64,000 bases of DNA, taken from assembly GCA_016714225.1 (NCBI GenBank), contig JADJNS010000034.1, positions 1 through 64,000 on the forward strand, given 5' to 3'. The notes beneath the pieces were generated by a model. The model had not been told where the DNA came from and did no database searches. It worked only from the letters and a program-made list of their open reading frames with translations. Shown piece after piece: positions 26,016-35,569 of the stretch; position 1 is the first letter of the stretch, and each line of letters begins with the position of its first letter. This stretch comes from Archangiaceae bacterium (GTDB taxonomy: Bacteria > Myxococcota > Myxococcia > Myxococcales > Myxococcaceae). The translations under genes were made by a program, and so were the position numbers.

Positions 26016-27191
26016 CTACTTCACCTGTACGCACGACAGGCCGTCGGCGGGCGCGCAGTTCTGCCCGATGAGGCAGCCGCCCACGCCTTCGAAGTCGACG
26101 CAGCGAATGCTCTTGCAGGCCAGCGGGTCGCCGGGAATGCACGGCTTGCGCGAGATGCTGCACTCGCCCGCCGAGGTGCACGACTCCTGGGCGCAGTCGG
26201 CGCTCTGCAGGCAGGTGCAGAAGCCGGTCGAGTCGCCTTCGCCGATGGAGCACTTGCCGGCGCACGCGCCGAGGGTCTGCCCGGTGGGAATCGCGCACGT
26301 GCCGCCGAAGGGGCACTCTTCGTCTTTGGTGCAGGTGAGCGCCGGGTTGGTCGGGCACGAGGGGTTGGCGCGGGTGCATGACCACTGGGTGAAGACCACG
26401 ATGACGTCGCTGCAGTCGTAGCCGCGCGGGCACGACTGGCCGCTGCTGCAGTCGGCGCCGCAGAAGTAGTTGCCGGGGTTCTGGGTGTCGATGAGGCAGT
26501 AGTTGGGCCCGTGGCCGCACACCGAGACGCCGCCGCCGAAGCTGCAGTTGGTGCAGTACGGCCGGTCGTCGACGTCGAAGTCGCTGTAGCACTGGTTGCG
26601 CGGCACGCCTGCGTCGGCCGAGGTGCCACCATCGGCCGAGGTGCCGGCGTCGGTGAGCGGCCCGCACTGCTCTCCGAACTGGCAGAACGACTTGTCCGAG
26701 CAGAAGTAGGGGTCGCACACGCCGATGGCGCACTGCTGCAGCTCGGCCGGGGTGGTGCCGGTGCAGCTGCACGGCACGTCGCCGCAGCGGCACGAGCTGC
26801 CCGGGCAGTCGCCGTTGCTGCGGCAACCGGGCACGCAGGTGCTGTGCGAGGTGTCGCAGACCTTACCCAGCGGGCACTGCAGGTCGAAGCTGCAGCGGTT
26901 CACCGGCAGGCACGAGCCGGTGGTGGTGTCGCAGAACAGCGAGTCGCTGCCGCAGTCGGCGTTCTTTTCGCAGCCCGAGCGGGCCTGGCAGAAGCCCGCC
27001 GCGTTGCAGATTTCGCCCGGCATGCAGGCCTCGTCGGTGCGGCAGAAGCAGTTGCCGCTCTCGATTTCGCACCGCCACGCCTCGCCCGGCATGCCGCAGT
27101 CTTCGTCGCGGCTGCAGCCGTGCGGGTTGACGCGGGTCTTGTCGCAACCCGTCACCGCGAAGAGAAACATCACTGCCAGAGAGCGCCGCAT
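26016..27191 (-). CDS. Cys-rich lipoprotein (operon gene 5)
   Basis: The 391-residue protein begins with a lipoprotein signal (MRRSLAVMFLFAVTGC; lipid on Cys16). The rest holds over 50 Cys in short blocks such as CSRDEDCGMPGEAWRCE, CRTDEACMPGEICN and CEKNADCGSDSLFC. These resemble the Cys-rich repeats of myxobacterial surface proteins, each likely locked by disulfides. A DAGTSADGG-type linker sits in the middle. The ATG shares one base with the upstream stop (TGATG), so it is the last of five co-translated lipoproteins. The role is unknown; a rigid stalk or adhesive module on the outer membrane is plausible. Confidence 0.85.
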   Translation of the reverse strand: MRRSLAVMFLFAVTGCDKTRVNPHGCSRDEDCGMPGEAWRCEIESGNCFCRTDEACMPGEICNAAGFCQARSGCEKNADCGSDSLFCDTTTGSCLPVNRCSFDLQCPLGKVCDTSHSTCVPGCRSNGDCPGSSCRCGDVPCSCTGTTPAELQQCAIGVCDPYFCSDKSFCQFGEQCGPLTDAGTSADGGTSADAGVPRNQCYSDFDVDDRPYCTNCSFGGGVSVCGHGPNYCLIDTQNPGNYFCGADCSSGQSCPRGYDCSDVIVVFTQWSCTRANPSCPTNPALTCTKDEECPFGGTCAIPTGQTLGACAGKCSIGEGDSTGFCTCLQSADCAQESCTSAGECSISRKPCIPGDPLACKSIRCVDFEGVGGCLIGQNCAPADGLSCVQVK

Positions 27192-30100
27192 CAGGGCTTG
27201 AACATGAGCGAGTCGGTGACGGAGAAGCTCGACCAGCTGACCCCCGAGAGGGTGTCGTACGTCCACTGGTTGTAGCTGAACTTGGGGCTGCGACTGGCGA
27301 GGATCTCGACGTACAGGTCCTGCCCCATCTGCTCGTTGCGCAGCTTCTGCACCGCGGGCGGGGGCAGCACCACCTGCGTCTCGGTGCCCGGCAGCACGAT
27401 GCTCCACAGCGTCACCGGCCCGAACAGCGTGGGCAGGTTGATGCTCACCTGCAGAATGTCGGCGGTGGGCCCGGGCGGCAGCCTCCACTGAACCGTGCCG
27501 TTGAAGGTGCCTCCGGCCGGCGCCACCATCTCGGGAGGCGGCAAGAGCGGCCCGATGGTCACGCCGGTCGACATGTCACCCGGCTGGCGGCGGAAGTAGA
27601 TGCTGTAGGGGTCGGACGGGTCCAACGGCAGGGCCAGGTTCATGAAGATGAAGTTGCTGCCGTCGAGGTGCGGGAAGCCGGCGAAGCTGAGCGAGCTGCC
27701 CACCCCGGTGCACGAGCTCAGCACCTGCGTGCCGGTGCCCCAGTTGTTGGGGTTGGGCACGAAGCCCTCGGCGCCGAGCTCCAACCACGCGTAGACGTTG
27801 TTGGTGGCGGCCGAGCCGTTGATGGTCAGCGGCCCGTCGATGGTGATGGGCACGGTGAGGTCGAGGTACGTGTCGAGCACGATGGTCTGGTTGGTGGCGG
27901 GCACGTCGGGCGAGGTGGTGATGCCGCGCTTCACGCCCATCAGGTACGGGGTGAACGAGTTCAGCCCGCGGTTGGCGATGCCCATGATGGCGTAGACCGC
28001 GCGCAGGCCGGCGCCGGTGAACACCAGGTACTCGCCTCCATCGACGATGACCTGCCACTTCTCTTGGGCGCGGCTGGGCGGGCTGCGAAAGGGCGGGCCC
28101 GCGTAGAGCGAGGTCTGCGCCACGAACACCCGCGCCTCGAGCGACTCACCGGCGATGAGCGCGCGCGGCGCCTTGAAGCCGGTGACCTTGCCCGAGATGA
28201 CCGAGGCGGGAACACCGGGCGGCGGCGGCGCGGGCGAGGGGTCACCGCCGCCGGTCTGCGCCACGAACACGGTGAGGTTCTCGGAGTTCACCTGGGTGAT
28301 GGTGGTGGTCTCGTAGTTGTCTTTGTAGACGGTGACCGTCTGCGCCTTCACCAGCGACGGGTCGCTGAAGGTGATTTGCCCGCGCGAGTCGGTGAGCCCC
28401 TGAAACGGCGTCGAGCTGTCGATGCCGAGCATCACGTTGGCCAGCGGCACCGGCGAGCCGTAGAAGCCCTGGGTCGAGTCGAGCACGGTGATGTTGAGCG
28501 TGCCGGTGAGCGGCCCGCCCGAGAGCCCGCCCGAGATGCTGCGCGGGTCGAAGTACGAGAAGCCGCCGGGCAGCACGTCGGTGGGGCCCAGCCGCTCGAT
28601 GGTGACGTCGACGGTGCCGATCTCACCCTTCGGGGTGCGGCAGGTCAGCGTGTGCTGGTCGATGACCTTGATGTCTTTGGCGACGTTGTTGCCGAACTTC
28701 ACCAGCGTGCCGGTGGCGTTGCCGATGCCGAAGCCCGACCCGAGCACGGTGACCAGGGTGTTGCCGGCGATGGCGCCGCGCTCGGGCTGCACCCGGCCGA
28801 TGGTGAGCGGCTCGTTGAAGGTGAACGCCGCCGAGAGCACCGCCTCGTTCTCGAGGTCGGCCGCCTCGCGCACCCACGCGTCGTTGGGCGCGCCGCCCGA
28901 GCCCTTCGGCGTGGTGAGCGTCGCCGAGCCCTCGCCCGAGACCACCACGTTGGTCGCATCGAGCGCCCCGAGGGCGATGAGCGCGTCGGACGGCAGCGCC
29001 GCGCCGGTGAGCGTGGCCGCGGTGCCGCCCGCCGAGGGGCCCTGCGGCGGCGCGAGCGCCGAGGCCGCCAGGCGCCAGGTGAAGCCTTGGGTGAGGGTGG
29101 CGGCGTTCGCCGTGACGTCGCTCTTGCGCGCAGCGCCGCCGCGCGCCGGCACGGTGAGCACCGCCGCGCCCGGCCCGCGCGCGCCGACCACGACCGCCTG
29201 GCCGCCGATGCTGACGGTGAGCCCGCCCTGGTCCAACCCCTGCCCGAGCAGCGTCACCTGCTGGCCGGCGTACGCCACGTGCGGGAACACCGAGTACACC
29301 GCGAAGCCGCCCGCGGGGTCGTAGTAACCGAACGCCTTCTTGGCCACCCAGCTGTCGCGCGGCGTGACGATGCTCACGTCGACCGAGCCCGCGGTCGCCG
29401 AGAGCGGCGCGTTGACGTTGATGCGGGTGTCCGACTCGACCACGAAGCCGGTCGCGTCGGCCGCGCCGAACTTGACCGACGTGGCGCCGGTGAAGCCCTG
29501 GCCGGTGATGGCCACCAGCGTGCTCGCGCTGTTGATGGGCGCGGCCGCAGGAGCGAAGAGGGCGATGCGCAGGTCGGGGTAGTAGCGGTAGTAGCGCCGC
29601 AGGTTGCCCACGCCGTTCTTGTTGTAGACGGTGACGTCGACCAGGTCGGCGACCAGGCCGCGCGGCACCACCACGGTGAGCCGGTTGCTCGAGACGAAGG
29701 TGACCTGCGGCGACGCCTGCCCGCCGATCAGCACCTCGGAGTCTTCGGTGAAGCCCGACCCCTCGAGCGTGACGGTGCCGCCGCCGCGCAGCGGGCCCTC
29801 TTTGGGGCTCGCCTGCGAGAGCGCCAGCTCGTCGAAGTAGGTGAAGCACGAGTTGCAGAGGAAGGTGCCGTTGGGGTTGGTGATGCGAACCGTCTGCGCG
29901 CCGACCGTGCCGGGCGGAGCGCGCAGCTCGATCGTCTGGTCATCGATGATGGTGTAGTCGATGACGTTGTTCATGCCGAACTTGAGCGTGGTGGAGGGCT
30001 TCGCCTCGCTGCCGGTGCGCGCGAAGTTGCGCAAGAACGCCGAGCCCTGAAGGGTGACCGGCGTGCCGCCGGCCGACGGGCCGCGCGGGGGCAGCACCTT

Positions 30101-30307
30101 GAGAATCTTGAGCGTGGGCGGCGGGCCCGCGTCGGGGTCACCACCGTCGGCGGGGTCGACCCCCGAGTCGGGCGGCTGGCCGGCGTCGAAGCCGCCGTCG
30201 TCGACCGGCGTGCCTCCGTCGTTCATCGGCCGGGTGGGGCCGCAGTTGCACCCCGAGGCGGTGGCGAGCACCACGGCCAGCAGCAGCGTCGAGAGCCCTG
30301 TCTTCAT
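27191..30307 (-). CDS. TIG/IPT-repeat lipoprotein (operon gene 4)
   Basis: The 1038-residue lipoprotein has a signal ending ATASGC (Cys20) and a long Asp/Gly/Pro linker. It then has about six Ig-like IPT/TIG domains, each opening with a motif such as VLPPRGPSAGGTPVTLQG, ASPKEGPLRGGGTVTLEG and VQPERGAIAGNTLVTVLG. A carboxypeptidase-regulatory-like domain follows (residues 630-720), then a C-terminal region without a match. TIG arrays are usually extended cell-surface structures. I chose ATG 30307, with AGGGG just upstream, because the lipobox is then correctly placed; ATGs at 30334 and 30331 overlap the previous stop. It looks like the largest structural part of the complex. Confidence 0.85.
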   Translation of the reverse strand: MKTGLSTLLLAVVLATASGCNCGPTRPMNDGGTPVDDGGFDAGQPPDSGVDPADGGDPDAGPPPTLKILKVLPPRGPSAGGTPVTLQGSAFLRNFARTGSEAKPSTTLKFGMNNVIDYTIIDDQTIELRAPPGTVGAQTVRITNPNGTFLCNSCFTYFDELALSQASPKEGPLRGGGTVTLEGSGFTEDSEVLIGGQASPQVTFVSSNRLTVVVPRGLVADLVDVTVYNKNGVGNLRRYYRYYPDLRIALFAPAAAPINSASTLVAITGQGFTGATSVKFGAADATGFVVESDTRINVNAPLSATAGSVDVSIVTPRDSWVAKKAFGYYDPAGGFAVYSVFPHVAYAGQQVTLLGQGLDQGGLTVSIGGQAVVVGARGPGAAVLTVPARGGAARKSDVTANAATLTQGFTWRLAASALAPPQGPSAGGTAATLTGAALPSDALIALGALDATNVVVSGEGSATLTTPKGSGGAPNDAWVREAADLENEAVLSAAFTFNEPLTIGRVQPERGAIAGNTLVTVLGSGFGIGNATGTLVKFGNNVAKDIKVIDQHTLTCRTPKGEIGTVDVTIERLGPTDVLPGGFSYFDPRSISGGLSGGPLTGTLNITVLDSTQGFYGSPVPLANVMLGIDSSTPFQGLTDSRGQITFSDPSLVKAQTVTVYKDNYETTTITQVNSENLTVFVAQTGGGDPSPAPPPPGVPASVISGKVTGFKAPRALIAGESLEARVFVAQTSLYAGPPFRSPPSRAQEKWQVIVDGGEYLVFTGAGLRAVYAIMGIANRGLNSFTPYLMGVKRGITTSPDVPATNQTIVLDTYLDLTVPITIDGPLTINGSAATNNVYAWLELGAEGFVPNPNNWGTGTQVLSSCTGVGSSLSFAGFPHLDGSNFIFMNLALPLDPSDPYSIYFRRQPGDMSTGVTIGPLLPPPEMVAPAGGTFNGTVQWRLPPGPTADILQVSINLPTLFGPVTLWSIVLPGTETQVVLPPPAVQKLRNEQMGQDLYVEILASRSPKFSYNQWTYDTLSGVSWSSFSVTDSLMFKP

Positions 30308-30330
30308 GTGACCCCTACCCTTCTCGGCCA

Positions 30331-31779
30331 TCATTGAAATTCGACCTTCAGTGTGTAGCCGTTGGCGACCCGGTCGGTCGAACCGACCACCCGCACCAGC
30401 ACGTTGCCGTGCCCGCCCACCTGCGTCGAGGTGGCGGTGACGACGGGCTGCGGGTCGTCGCTGCACGAGAGCTGGGTGGTGTCGTCGAACAGGCACAGCC
30501 GCAAGAGGCCGCGGCCCGAGTCGTAGTTGGCGAGCGAGAGCTTGAGCCCCTTGGCCGCCGGCACGGTCACCTTGAACCAGTCGCTGTCTTGCGGGCAGAT
30601 GGCGCCCTCGAGCTGGGTCGCCGAGTTGACCCCGGTGGCCTGGTTCTCGAAGTCGTTGGGCTCGAGCGCGTCGTCGTCGCAGGGCGTGCCACGCGACATC
30701 AAGAAGGCGACGTCGTACGGCTGAAACGGGTCGGTGCTCGAGATGCTCACGTAGTACTTCTGCGCCTGCGCCGCGACGTAGCTGACCAGCAGCTTGCCCG
30801 AGGCGAGCACCCGGCCGCTGGGGTCTTTGATGACGGTGCGGAAGCTGTTCTCGCTGAACGGGTCGGCGTCGATGTTCACGCCCAGCTGGTCGCCGCGCGC
30901 CAGGTTCAGGCCGTAGTAGTCGACGTCGTTGGGGCACAGGGTGAGGTCGCGGTAGGTGCCGGTGGTGACCGCGAACGCGGTGGCGATTTCATTGTCGGGC
31001 TCGCAGCGGTCGGGCTGGCAGGTGGCGGGTATGCAGCGCCCCGAGGGCACGTCGCAGCGCTGGTTCACCGGGCAGTTGTCGTTCGACGCGCAGGGCGGCG
31101 ACTTGGGCAGGCACGCTCCGGTCTGCACGAAGCACGCGAGCGGTATCATGCAGTCGCGGTCGTTGTAGCAGCGGTCGCCGGTGGTGCAGCGGCCCGCGGT
31201 GTCGCACTTGAGGCCCACGCCGCAGTCGGCGTCTGAGTCGCACTGCACGCAGTGCTCGGCGACGCACTTCTCACCGCCGGCGCAGACGGTGCCCTGCGTC
31301 TCGGTGGTGCAGCGGGGCACGCACTGGTGCGAGCCGACGTTGCAGACCTCTTGCGCGCTGCAGTCGGTGTTCTCGCTGCAGCCCAGGTCTTCTTCGCACA
31401 CCGTGGTGACCGAGTTGCAGCGGTTGCCCTGCGGGCACTCGCTGCTCATGCCGCTGGGGCACAGCGACACCTCGCTGCGCGCCTTGCACAGGCCCTGCTT
31501 GCACCACGAGCCGGCCTGGCAGGTCTCGTTGCCGCTGCAGGTGTTGCCCCAGCCGTCGCGGTAGCGGCACAGCGTGGTGGTCTCGTCGCACTGCTCGTTG
31601 ACGCGGCACTGGCCCGACGACGAGCAGCTCGCGCAGTAGCCGTCGGGCACGCACACCTTGCCGCCCGCGCACTGCTCGCGCGTGGTGCACTCTTTGGGGC
31701 GGCCACCGTCGGTGGTCTGCTGCGTGTTCGGGCACGCGGCGAGGAAGACGCAAGCGACAGCGGGCAGCAGGCTCTTCAT
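30331..31779 (-). CDS. Cys-rich lipoprotein with C-terminal beta domains (operon gene 3)
   Basis: The 482-residue protein has a lipoprotein signal (MKSLLPAVACVFLAAC). Residues 25-260 contain Cys-rich EGF-like blocks related to those of gene 5 (CTTREQCAGGKVCVPDGYC; CDSDADCGVGLKCDTAGRC). The C-terminal 220 residues form two pre-peptidase/PPC-like beta domains (CPNDVDYYGLNLARGDQL; CPQDSDWFKVTVPAAKG), a module usually attached to secreted enzymes or adhesins. The ATG overlaps the upstream stop (ATGA). No catalytic motif was found. It is probably surface-exposed and disulfide-stabilised. Confidence 0.85.
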   Translation of the reverse strand: MKSLLPAVACVFLAACPNTQQTTDGGRPKECTTREQCAGGKVCVPDGYCASCSSSGQCRVNEQCDETTTLCRYRDGWGNTCSGNETCQAGSWCKQGLCKARSEVSLCPSGMSSECPQGNRCNSVTTVCEEDLGCSENTDCSAQEVCNVGSHQCVPRCTTETQGTVCAGGEKCVAEHCVQCDSDADCGVGLKCDTAGRCTTGDRCYNDRDCMIPLACFVQTGACLPKSPPCASNDNCPVNQRCDVPSGRCIPATCQPDRCEPDNEIATAFAVTTGTYRDLTLCPNDVDYYGLNLARGDQLGVNIDADPFSENSFRTVIKDPSGRVLASGKLLVSYVAAQAQKYYVSISSTDPFQPYDVAFLMSRGTPCDDDALEPNDFENQATGVNSATQLEGAICPQDSDWFKVTVPAAKGLKLSLANYDSGRGLLRLCLFDDTTQLSCSDDPQPVVTATSTQVGGHGNVLVRVVGSTDRVANGYTLKVEFQ

Positions 31780-33227
31780 GGCACCGGGGTCACTTTTCCG
31801 CTCGGCCAGGTCACGTCGACCGCCGGCCAGCGCTGGCCCTTCATGGTCAGCTGCTTCGACTGCTCGAACTTCACCACCCCGAACAGGTACACCCGAATGG
31901 TGACGTTGGTGGCGGGCATGGGCTCGAGGTGCTCGTTGGCGAACTCGGCCATCACCCGGTAGGTCGAGTCGATGGGGTTCACGTAGCCGAAGATTTCGGG
32001 GCCGTAGCCGGTGAGCGCGTCGCGCAGCAGCGCCGGGTCGTCGGTGTTGCCGGGCATGCCCCAGTCGGGCGCGAGGTTGGCGTAGTAGCAGTCGTCGGGC
32101 GCGCGGCCGACCACCGAGGTGGCGGTGCGCAGCACGTGCAGGTCGATGTCGGTCTTCGAGTTGTCCCAGAACATCTCGACCAGCAGCTTCTGTGCGGGCG
32201 AGGCGACGATGGTCTGGCGGGCGGGGGCGCAGTTCTTCGCGCCGGCGCCGTCGGTGACGTCGAGCTGCACCTCGTACGAGCCGGGCAGCATCGGGTCGAG
32301 CGTCATGCCGGTGCTGGCCATGTCGGGGGCGCTGATGCTGGTGCTCGCCGAGATGGGCGCCGAGCGCAGCGTCCACTTGTAGGTCAGCGGGGTGTCGCCG
32401 TCGGGGTCCATCGACATCGAGCCGTCGAGCGTCACCATCTGGCCGGGCGCGCCGTTGCCGAGCGGGGCAATCTTCGGCACCGGGGCCTGGTTCACCGTCG
32501 CCTTGAGGGGAATGGTGACCTCGGGCTGGTCGGGGTCGGTGCCGCGAATGCGAATGCCGCCCATCGCCGCGCCCGTCATGCCGCCGGTGGCGTTGAACTT
32601 CACGGTGAGGCTGATTTCGCCGTTCAGGCCGTTGCGGTCTTTGAACGGCACGGTGGCCGGCGTGGTCCACGAGCCGACCTTCGAGAAGCGCGGGTCGGTG
32701 CCGTCGGTGAACGAGATGTCGGTGAGCTTCAGGTCGGCGGTGCCGGTGCTCTTCAAGGTGAAGGTCTGCAGGCCGGTGGTGCACTCGTTGACGCGGCCGA
32801 AGTCGAGCTCCTTGGGGTCGAGCTCCATCTTGGCGCGGGTCGAGCCCTTGCCCTTCAGCTTCACCGTGACCATCGGGTGCTCGGTGTCGTTGGTCTCGAA
32901 CTGCAGGGTGGCGGTGTAGTCCTGCTCGCGGGGAGGCACGAACGACACGACGATGGCGCCGGCGGTGCTGCGCTGAACCTCCATCGGCGAGGCCTTGAGG
33001 GTGAACGGCCCCTCGCCGTCGGTGAGGCGCACGTTGCTCACCAGCATGGTGGCGCCGCCGACGTTGTCGACGGGGATGGTGGGCTCGAGCACCTCGTTGA
33101 GCACCGGCACCGTGCCGAAGTCGTACTCGTCGAGCGGAGGGCTCAAGACCGGGAAGGTCTGGGTGATGCGATCGCCGCAGCCCGCCAGCGCGAGCGAGAG
33201 ACCGAGCGTGACGATCACATGCCGCAC
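31776..33227 (-). CDS. HYDIN-like/PKD-domain lipoprotein (operon gene 2)
   Basis: The 483-residue lipoprotein (signal MRHVIVTLGLSLALAGC) carries two choice-of-anchor-D/ASPM-SPD2-Hydin-like beta domains (residues 25-230; LDEYDFGTVPVLNE and LDPKELDFGRVNECTTG). A PKD-like domain follows (APGQMVTLDGSMSMDPDGD), then a C-terminal part with VEMFWDNSKTDIDLHVL, a motif seen in YfaP-like secreted proteins. All parts are binding or structural folds. The ATG lies inside the last 13 bases of the vWA gene, giving a 13-bp overlap, and the stop overlaps the next ATG. Confidence 0.85.
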   Translation of the reverse strand: MRHVIVTLGLSLALAGCGDRITQTFPVLSPPLDEYDFGTVPVLNEVLEPTIPVDNVGGATMLVSNVRLTDGEGPFTLKASPMEVQRSTAGAIVVSFVPPREQDYTATLQFETNDTEHPMVTVKLKGKGSTRAKMELDPKELDFGRVNECTTGLQTFTLKSTGTADLKLTDISFTDGTDPRFSKVGSWTTPATVPFKDRNGLNGEISLTVKFNATGGMTGAAMGGIRIRGTDPDQPEVTIPLKATVNQAPVPKIAPLGNGAPGQMVTLDGSMSMDPDGDTPLTYKWTLRSAPISASTSISAPDMASTGMTLDPMLPGSYEVQLDVTDGAGAKNCAPARQTIVASPAQKLLVEMFWDNSKTDIDLHVLRTATSVVGRAPDDCYYANLAPDWGMPGNTDDPALLRDALTGYGPEIFGYVNPIDSTYRVMAEFANEHLEPMPATNVTIRVYLFGVVKFEQSKQLTMKGQRWPAVDVTWPSGKVTPVP

Positions 33228-34342
33228 GTGAGGCCCTCCGGGCAGTACTGAATCTCGATCTGTCCCTTCACACCGGGCACCGATTCACCTTCGAAGAAGA
33301 TCGAGTTGCTGGTCATCTCGTAGCTCCAGCCGTCGGGCGGGCCGGCGGGGGGCGTACACACCAGGTTCACCGAGTCGGCCGCCTCGCCTTCGCAGGCGGC
33401 GCGGTCGACGGTGGCGCAGCGCGAGAGCTCGGCGTCGGCGAGGTTGCAGGGGTACTTCACCGCAATCTTGATGGTGGTCAGGTCGGGCGTGGCGGCGAGC
33501 GCGAACTTGCGCTTGAGGCCCACCGCGTTGGTGGCCAGCTTGCGCAGGGTGGCCGAGAAGTTGGTGTCGCAGATGGAGCCGACCTCACCGCCGGTCAGGT
33601 CGGAGAGCGCCTTGTAGCGGGTGCCGGGCCCTGCTCCGCAGGTGTTGGTGGGCGTGTCGCCCATGATCGCCGCGGTGGTGACGGTGCCGTCGTTGCCGAT
33701 GCCCTTGGTGGTCTCGAACGAGCGCCAGAAGTAGCGCACGTCTTGGCTCGACTCGTCTTCTTCGTCGGTGACGAAGACCAGGTAGAGGTACGCCTCGGGC
33801 CGCAGGAAGTCGATCGGCACGGTCTTGAAGCAGGCCTCTTCGCACTCCAGCTGCATCGAGTTCACCTTGCAGGCGTCGGTGCAGGTCTTTCGGGCGGTGA
33901 GCTTGGGCCCGTTGGTGCGGGCCTGCAGGTTGAGCGCGAGCTGCGCGGCGGCCAGGCCGGCCTCGTACGGGCTGCCGTTGGTGCCCACGCGCACGTTGTT
34001 GGCGAAGGTGCTGGCCACGTTGGCGGTGGTGGGGGTGATGATTTTCGGGGTGCCGACCAGCGCGCCCTTCTCTTTGAAGATGTCGGTGGTGGTGACGGCG
34101 ATGCGGAAGTCGATGCCGCTCTTCTGGAACACGTCGATGAACGCCTGAAAGTTCTTGGCCAGGTTCTCTTGCCGCGCGGCCATCGAGCCCGAGTTGTCGA
34201 CCACCCACAGCACGTCGATGCGCGACGCCGCCTGCTGCGAGTAGGCGTCGACGCGCACGTTGGGCGGCAGCACCTTCTTGAGCTTGGTGCGGTCGCAGGC
34301 CACCAGCGCCAGCAGGGGAAAGACGAGCCAGAGGGTTTTCAT
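33215..34342 (-). CDS. von Willebrand factor A lipoprotein (operon gene 1)
   Basis: The 375-residue protein has a lipoprotein signal (MKTLWLVFPLLALVAC) and then a vWA domain (about residues 42-290). The metal-ion-dependent adhesion site DNSGSM is intact, and further acidic positions (FVTDEEDESS) could complete it. vWA domains bind protein ligands through a divalent metal. A Cys-containing C-terminal domain follows. As the first gene of the five-lipoprotein operon it probably provides the ligand-binding head (inference). The start is ATG 34342 with a TAATAA box about 31-36 bases upstream. Confidence 0.88.
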   Translation of the reverse strand: MKTLWLVFPLLALVACDRTKLKKVLPPNVRVDAYSQQAASRIDVLWVVDNSGSMAARQENLAKNFQAFIDVFQKSGIDFRIAVTTTDIFKEKGALVGTPKIITPTTANVASTFANNVRVGTNGSPYEAGLAAAQLALNLQARTNGPKLTARKTCTDACKVNSMQLECEEACFKTVPIDFLRPEAYLYLVFVTDEEDESSQDVRYFWRSFETTKGIGNDGTVTTAAIMGDTPTNTCGAGPGTRYKALSDLTGGEVGSICDTNFSATLRKLATNAVGLKRKFALAATPDLTTIKIAVKYPCNLADAELSRCATVDRAACEGEAADSVNLVCTPPAGPPDGWSYEMTSNSIFFEGESVPGVKGQIEIQYCPEGLTCGM

Positions 34343-34400
34343 TGGGGAAAGGCCTCTTGTTTACCCTGCGTTATTACACCCCGCCGGCCAACAGGAGCAC
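34343..34400 (-). promoter_or_regulatory. Possible promoter of the lipoprotein operon
   Basis: The 149-bp gap between divergent genes has an AT-rich patch unlike its surroundings. On the minus strand TAATAA (34378-34373) could be a -10 element about 31 bases before the vWA start. A convincing -35 box was not found, so this is a low-confidence guess. Confidence 0.3.
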
Positions 34401-34491
34401 CAAAGGGCTTACTACGTCGCCACGTCGCGTCACAACCGATCATCCTCCTGAACGGATGTGGGTGTCTCATCCGGTCAGGTACTGTGGCGCG

Positions 34492-35361
34492 ATGGCATCA
34501 CGTTGGCCGCTGCGGTCGCTGCGCACCAAACCCTCGCGCGTGCAGGGCCTGCACTACGACGCCGGCTTCTTGTCGGACGAGGCGCGCGCGCAGCTGGTCG
34601 AGTGGCTGGGCACCCTGAGGCCGATCTGGGAGAACCGCTTCTCCGACGTGCGCCCGCTGCCCGAGGGTGAGGAGCAGCGGCGGTTGCTCAGGCCGGTGTA
34701 CTGGCTGGGCAACTGGCAGTTCGCCTGCCTCGACTACTACCGGCCTCCGCACGGTCTGCTCGACCGCTGCGTGCAGGCCGAGCCGTTTCCCCCCGCGCTG
34801 GCGAAGCTGGTGGCGGTCATCGAGCAGCGCGCGCGCGGCATGTTTCGCGAGAAGGCCGACATGCCCGAGCAGTGGCACTTGAACACCTGCCTGGTGAACT
34901 TCTACGGCGACACGCTCGAGGGCGAGAAGCGGGTCGACGTGGCCCGGGTCGGCGAGCACAAAGACTTCGAGCCGGGCCCGGTGGGCTCGCTGTCGCTCGG
35001 CGAGCGGGCACTGTTTCAGTTCGTCACCAGCCGCCGGCCCGGAGAGCGCGACGGCGTGGTGCAGCAGCAGTGGCTCGACGACGGCAGCCTGCAGATTTTC
35101 GGCGGCGACCAGTGGAAGAAGAGGACGTTTCACCGGGTTCAACGGGTAGACACCAAGGCCGGTCACCGCTTCGACATTCACGTGCCCGAGTTCGAGACGC
35201 GGCGAATCAACTTCACGTTTCGCTACGTACCCGACGAGCACGTGGTGCCGTACGCGAAGCTCTCGGCCGCCGCGCGCGCCGACGTGCAGGGCTACATGCG
35301 CGAGCTGGCCCGGCACTCTGTTTTTTTCGCCTCGGCCCTCGCTGCCGCAGGCGAGGCCTGA
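34492..35361 (+). CDS. AlkB-like 2-oxoglutarate/Fe(II) dioxygenase
   Basis: The 289-residue protein shows the AlkB fold signature. It has LVNFYGDT, the iron-binding HxD in GEHKDFEPGP, SLSLGERALFQF, the distal His in RTFHRVQRV and the 2-oxoglutarate-binding RINFTFRYV, which matches the RxNxTFR pattern of the family. Family members oxidatively demethylate DNA or RNA bases or proteins. Length and motif spacing resemble AlkB-like enzymes of unknown target rather than classical E. coli AlkB (216 residues). ATG 34492 is preferred to upstream starts because residues before it are unlike the family. Divergent from the lipoprotein operon. Confidence 0.85.
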   Translation: MASRWPLRSLRTKPSRVQGLHYDAGFLSDEARAQLVEWLGTLRPIWENRFSDVRPLPEGEEQRRLLRPVYWLGNWQFACLDYYRPPHGLLDRCVQAEPFPPALAKLVAVIEQRARGMFREKADMPEQWHLNTCLVNFYGDTLEGEKRVDVARVGEHKDFEPGPVGSLSLGERALFQFVTSRRPGERDGVVQQQWLDDGSLQIFGGDQWKKRTFHRVQRVDTKAGHRFDIHVPEFETRRINFTFRYVPDEHVVPYAKLSAAARADVQGYMRELARHSVFFASALAAAGEA

Positions 35362-35383
35362 GAGCCTCGGTTACCTTTTTCAG

Positions 35384-35569
35384 ATGCAGGGCATCAGCGG
35401 TGACGAAGCAGACGAGCGCGACGCGCGAGAAGCTCGCGACGACGGGCTCGAGAGTGAAGAGCGCACGAGCAAGGCCGACGCCGACAAGCGACGGGTCGGG
35501 AGCCGCGAGTACGAGCGGGTCGATTGGCTCGCGGTCTGGAAGCGGGCGTACGAGCTGGCGCGGCGGTAG
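35384..35569 (+). CDS. Possible small charged protein
   Basis: A 61-codon frame starts at ATG 35384, 22 bases after the AlkB-like gene. It encodes a highly charged N-terminus (many Asp, Glu, Arg) and a C-terminal helix DWLAVWKRAYELARR. No domain is recognised and no strong ribosome site precedes it. It may be a real downstream small gene or chance. Confidence 0.3.
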   Translation: MQGISGDEADERDAREARDDGLESEERTSKADADKRRVGSREYERVDWLAVWKRAYELARR

